A stretch of DNA of 6,831 bases from Elusimicrobia bacterium CG06_land_8_20_14_3_00_38_11 (GTDB taxonomy: Bacteria > Elusimicrobiota > UBA8919), in contig PEVQ01000033.1 of the NCBI GenBank assembly GCA_002780205.1, forward strand, positions 165 to 6,995, written 5' to 3'. The notes beneath the pieces were generated by a model. The model made no database searches. It was given only the letters and a program-made list of their open reading frames with translations, and was not told the DNA's origin. Every line of letters starts with the position of its first letter. Within the stretch, counting starts at the first letter, position 1. The position numbers and the translations under genes are program-made. Positions 5,308 through 6,831 of the stretch are shown piece by piece.

Positions 5308-6220
5308 AAAGTATTTTTTCCCAGTTTTTATCAACATCGTCTTGAATCTGTTTTAAGACATCTTCGTTCCCGGGAGCAAAAAGATGTTTGAACCTTCCCT
5401 GTGATTTCAGCCACTCGGTAACCGGCTTTTTTTCTTTCGGCTTGTAGTTGAGTTTATACACCCCGTTTTCAACTTCATAAATAGGCCAGACGCAGGTATC
5501 CGCAGCGAGGCGACCCAAACGAACTGTCTCCGCCGGCGGATAATTCCATCCGAGCCGGCAGGGTTGAAGTATATTCATAAATGTCGGACCGTCGGTGGAA
5601 AGCGCCTTTTGGACTTTTGTGATTAAATCATTCTGAAAACTGAGTGTTGTCTGTGCGGCATATTTTATATTGTGTGCAACCATAATCGCGGTTAAATCCT
5701 TTCTCATCTGAAGTTTCCCGGTTGATTTTTTCCCCGACGGAGCGGTTGTCGTATTCGCCCCCTTCGGCGTGGCGGATGAACGCTGGATTCCGGTATTCAT
5801 ATACGCCTCGTTGTTGTAGCAAATATAAAGAATATGATGCCCCCTTTCCATCGCACCCGACAGCGATTGAAGCCCGATATCGTAAGTGCCACCATCACCG
5901 CCGAATGCAATAAAGTTTATATCATCAGTGATCTTCCCTTTCTTTTTGAATGCTTTATAAGTCGTTTCCACACCGGAAATAGTTGCCGCTGCGTTTTCAA
6001 ATGCAGAGTGAATCCACGGCGTTTTCCATGCGGTGAACGGAAAAATAGTTGTTGCAACTTCAAGACAGCCGGTGGCATTTGCGACGATAACCGGCTTCCC
6101 TAAATCATTACATGCGAGTAAAACCTGACGGGCGATAATCCCCGCACCGCAACCCGCACACAACCGATGCCCACCGGTAAACAGTTCCTCTTTTTTAGAA
6201 AGTTCTCTTAAATTAGCCAT
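5288..6220 (-). CDS. porB: Pyruvate/2-oxoacid:ferredoxin oxidoreductase, beta (TPP-binding) subunit
   Basis: The beta subunit binds thiamine diphosphate and a [4Fe-4S] cluster in the cytoplasmic enzyme that oxidises pyruvate (or a related 2-oxoacid) to an acyl-CoA, CO2 and reduced ferredoxin. The 310-residue product shows all expected marks: GHRLCAGCGAGI with C21 and C24, ATGCLEV with C52, LQPCRLGW with C221 (the four likely cluster ligands), the TPP/Mg block GGDGGTYDIG at 107-116, and YNNEAYMNTGIQRS at 135-148. Length is normal for a separate beta subunit. Pyruvate is the best guess for substrate; 2-ketoisovalerate or another oxoacid cannot be excluded. The start ATG overlaps the end of the MNT gene by 8 nt, and GGGAT upstream is a weak ribosome site, so translation may be coupled. 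No alpha, gamma or delta subunit gene is in the window. The last residues, LCKSV, are encoded by repeat DNA. Confidence 0.94.
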   Translation of the reverse strand: MANLRELSKKEELFTGGHRLCAGCGAGIIARQVLLACNDLGKPVIVANATGCLEVATTIFPFTAWKTPWIHSAFENAAATISGVETTYKAFKKKGKITDDINFIAFGGDGGTYDIGLQSLSGAMERGHHILYICYNNEAYMNTGIQRSSATPKGANTTTAPSGKKSTGKLQMRKDLTAIMVAHNIKYAAQTTLSFQNDLITKVQKALSTDGPTFMNILQPCRLGWNYPPAETVRLGRLAADTCVWPIYEVENGVYKLNYKPKEKKPVTEWLKSQGRFKHLFAPGNEDVLKQIQDDVDKNWEKILSLCKSV

Positions 6221-6545
6221 AAATTTTTATCCCTTTTTGTTTTATTTCTCCGGCAATATCCCATTTACTCGCTTTTTTAATTTCTTCGGGTGTAAATCCA
6301 AGCGGTTCTATATCAACATTTAAAGCAATCCTCGCTTTGTATATTGTGTTTAACAGTTTTTCAATCCGTTTTCCTTTACTGATATTTCTAAACCTTTTAG
6401 AAATAAACGCAAGGTCTACATCACTAAATCTATTGGGCATTCCATAAGCATATGAACCAAAAAGGTATACTGATTCTACCGGCATCTCACAGTAAGAAAC
6501 TATTTTTTTGACTACATTTTTAATTTCTCTTTTTGAATAAGCCAT
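6213..6545 (-). CDS. MNT-type minimal nucleotidyltransferase (HEPN-MNT antitoxin-like)
   Basis: A 110-residue protein of the DNA polymerase beta-like nucleotidyltransferase fold. It carries the active-site pattern LFGSYAYG (G30, S31) followed by SDVDLA (D42, D44), and a third acidic residue, D78, in LNVDIEP. In characterised HEPN-MNT toxin-antitoxin pairs the MNT partner neutralises the HEPN ribonuclease, in some cases by adding AMP groups to it. This copy looks intact, with all catalytic residues present. AAGGTG (6551-6556) is a good ribosome site before the ATG at 6545. The upstream HEPN frame overlaps it by 34 nt and it overlaps porB by 8 nt, an unusually tight link to a metabolic gene. 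Function as an antitoxin is inferred from family and neighbour. Confidence 0.85.
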   Translation of the reverse strand: MAYSKREIKNVVKKIVSYCEMPVESVYLFGSYAYGMPNRFSDVDLAFISKRFRNISKGKRIEKLLNTIYKARIALNVDIEPLGFTPEEIKKASKWDIAGEIKQKGIKIYG

Positions 6546-6763
6546 TTCATCACCTTTTCTGTTTTTTTGATAATTTCAGCAGCAGTTTTTTTATTAAAGA
6601 CATTTTTATTGAATCTTTCGTTCATATATCGTGTTTCAATATAATGACGGGAAAGAGCAGAGAGGAATTCAGCAATCTCATCGGGCAAATTTAACTCGCA
6701 TCTCACTGCTAACTGTGATAAAGAATGCAAAAATGGTGCAGGTTCTTTCTTCTTTACTACATA
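6512..6763 (-). pseudogene. HEPN-domain protein, N-terminus missing (toxin-like remnant)
   Basis: The frame is open from 6763 to TAG at 6512-6514. The residues match the C-terminal half of COG2250-type HEPN proteins: FLHSLSQLA, LNLPDEIAEFLSALSRHYIETRY, then a lysine-rich helix ending in MKWLIQKEKLKM. Family resemblance appears to continue up to YVVKKKEPAP, right against an in-frame TAG at 6764-6766. The usual first helices, with the QxAEKxLKA-type block, are absent; neither other frame upstream restores them, and upstream DNA is repeat sequence. The only possible start after the stop is TTG at 6730 (72 residues), with no convincing ribosome site, so a short product is possible but unlikely to be a whole HEPN domain. 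The 34-nt overlap with the MNT gene is typical of HEPN-MNT pairs. Most likely it is a toxin gene that lost its 5' half, next to an intact partner. Confidence 0.68.
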
Positions 6764-6831
6764 CTAAGGGGAGCATAAAATACTTTACATCCGTAAAGTA
6801 CTTCGTCTGTCACCCTGAACTCGTTTCAGGG
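6764..6831. repeat. Repeat DNA at the broken end of the HEPN gene
   Basis: Two palindromes are present. TACTTTAC (6781-6788) and GTAAAGTA (6793-6800) form a perfect 8-bp stem with a 4-nt loop. TGTCA at 6808-6812 then opens a copy of the GTCA hairpin family: ACCCTGAA (6812-6819), loop CTCGT (6820-6824), TTCAGGG (6825-6831), cut by the window end. The loop is identical to that of the element at 4880-4900. On the transcribed strand the first hairpin is followed by a short T-run, so it might act as a weak terminator or operator, but the GC-poor stem makes that uncertain. Confidence 0.7.

Noticed and set aside
5628..6103. Short frames on both strands within porB
   Set aside because: All are shadows of porB, which has complete Fe-S and TPP motifs in its own frame.

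Overview
The window carries one run of bacterial protein genes, all on the minus strand, so transcription reads from high to low coordinates. In transcription order they are a truncated HEPN-type gene, an intact minimal nucleotidyltransferase (MNT), the beta subunit of a pyruvate/2-oxoacid:ferredoxin oxidoreductase (porB), yajC, an HD-domain phosphohydrolase, secD, secF, and a trehalose-6-phosphate-synthase-like GT20 glycosyltransferase that runs off the left edge. No plus-strand gene, RNA gene, CRISPR array or transposase was seen.

The DNA is moderately AT-rich. A four-subunit-style PorB with its own Fe-S cysteines, separate SecD and SecF proteins, and gene junctions packed with short palindromic repeats suggest an uncultured anaerobic bacterium. 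A candidate-phylum lineage (Omnitrophota-like or similar) is possible, but this is impression, not proof.

yajC, secD and secF form the accessory part of the Sec export machine and are the functional core. The HD gene lies between yajC and secD. porB ends 23 bp before yajC, and the MNT gene overlaps the porB start by 8 nt, so transcription and translation may be coupled from the HEPN/MNT pair into porB. GT20 follows secF after 74 bp and has no clear ribosome binding site.

The most unusual content is in the junctions. The HD-secD and secD-secF gaps hold two copies of the same 156-168 bp element. Each copy runs almost exactly from the stop codon of one gene to the Shine-Dalgarno sequence of the next. 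It is bounded by an ATCACGAAT-type inverted terminal repeat, rich in the word ATTCGTG, and contains two hairpins built to one plan: a 5-bp stem, a tandem G-A mismatch, an inner stem and a GAA triloop. The yajC-HD gap and the right edge of the window hold a related hairpin family that starts with GTCA and shows compensated stem changes. A third word family (spaced CAGATT/CGGATT units) lies at the start of the HD gene and supplies the last codons and stop of porB. Repeat spread has therefore shaped many of the gene boundaries here.
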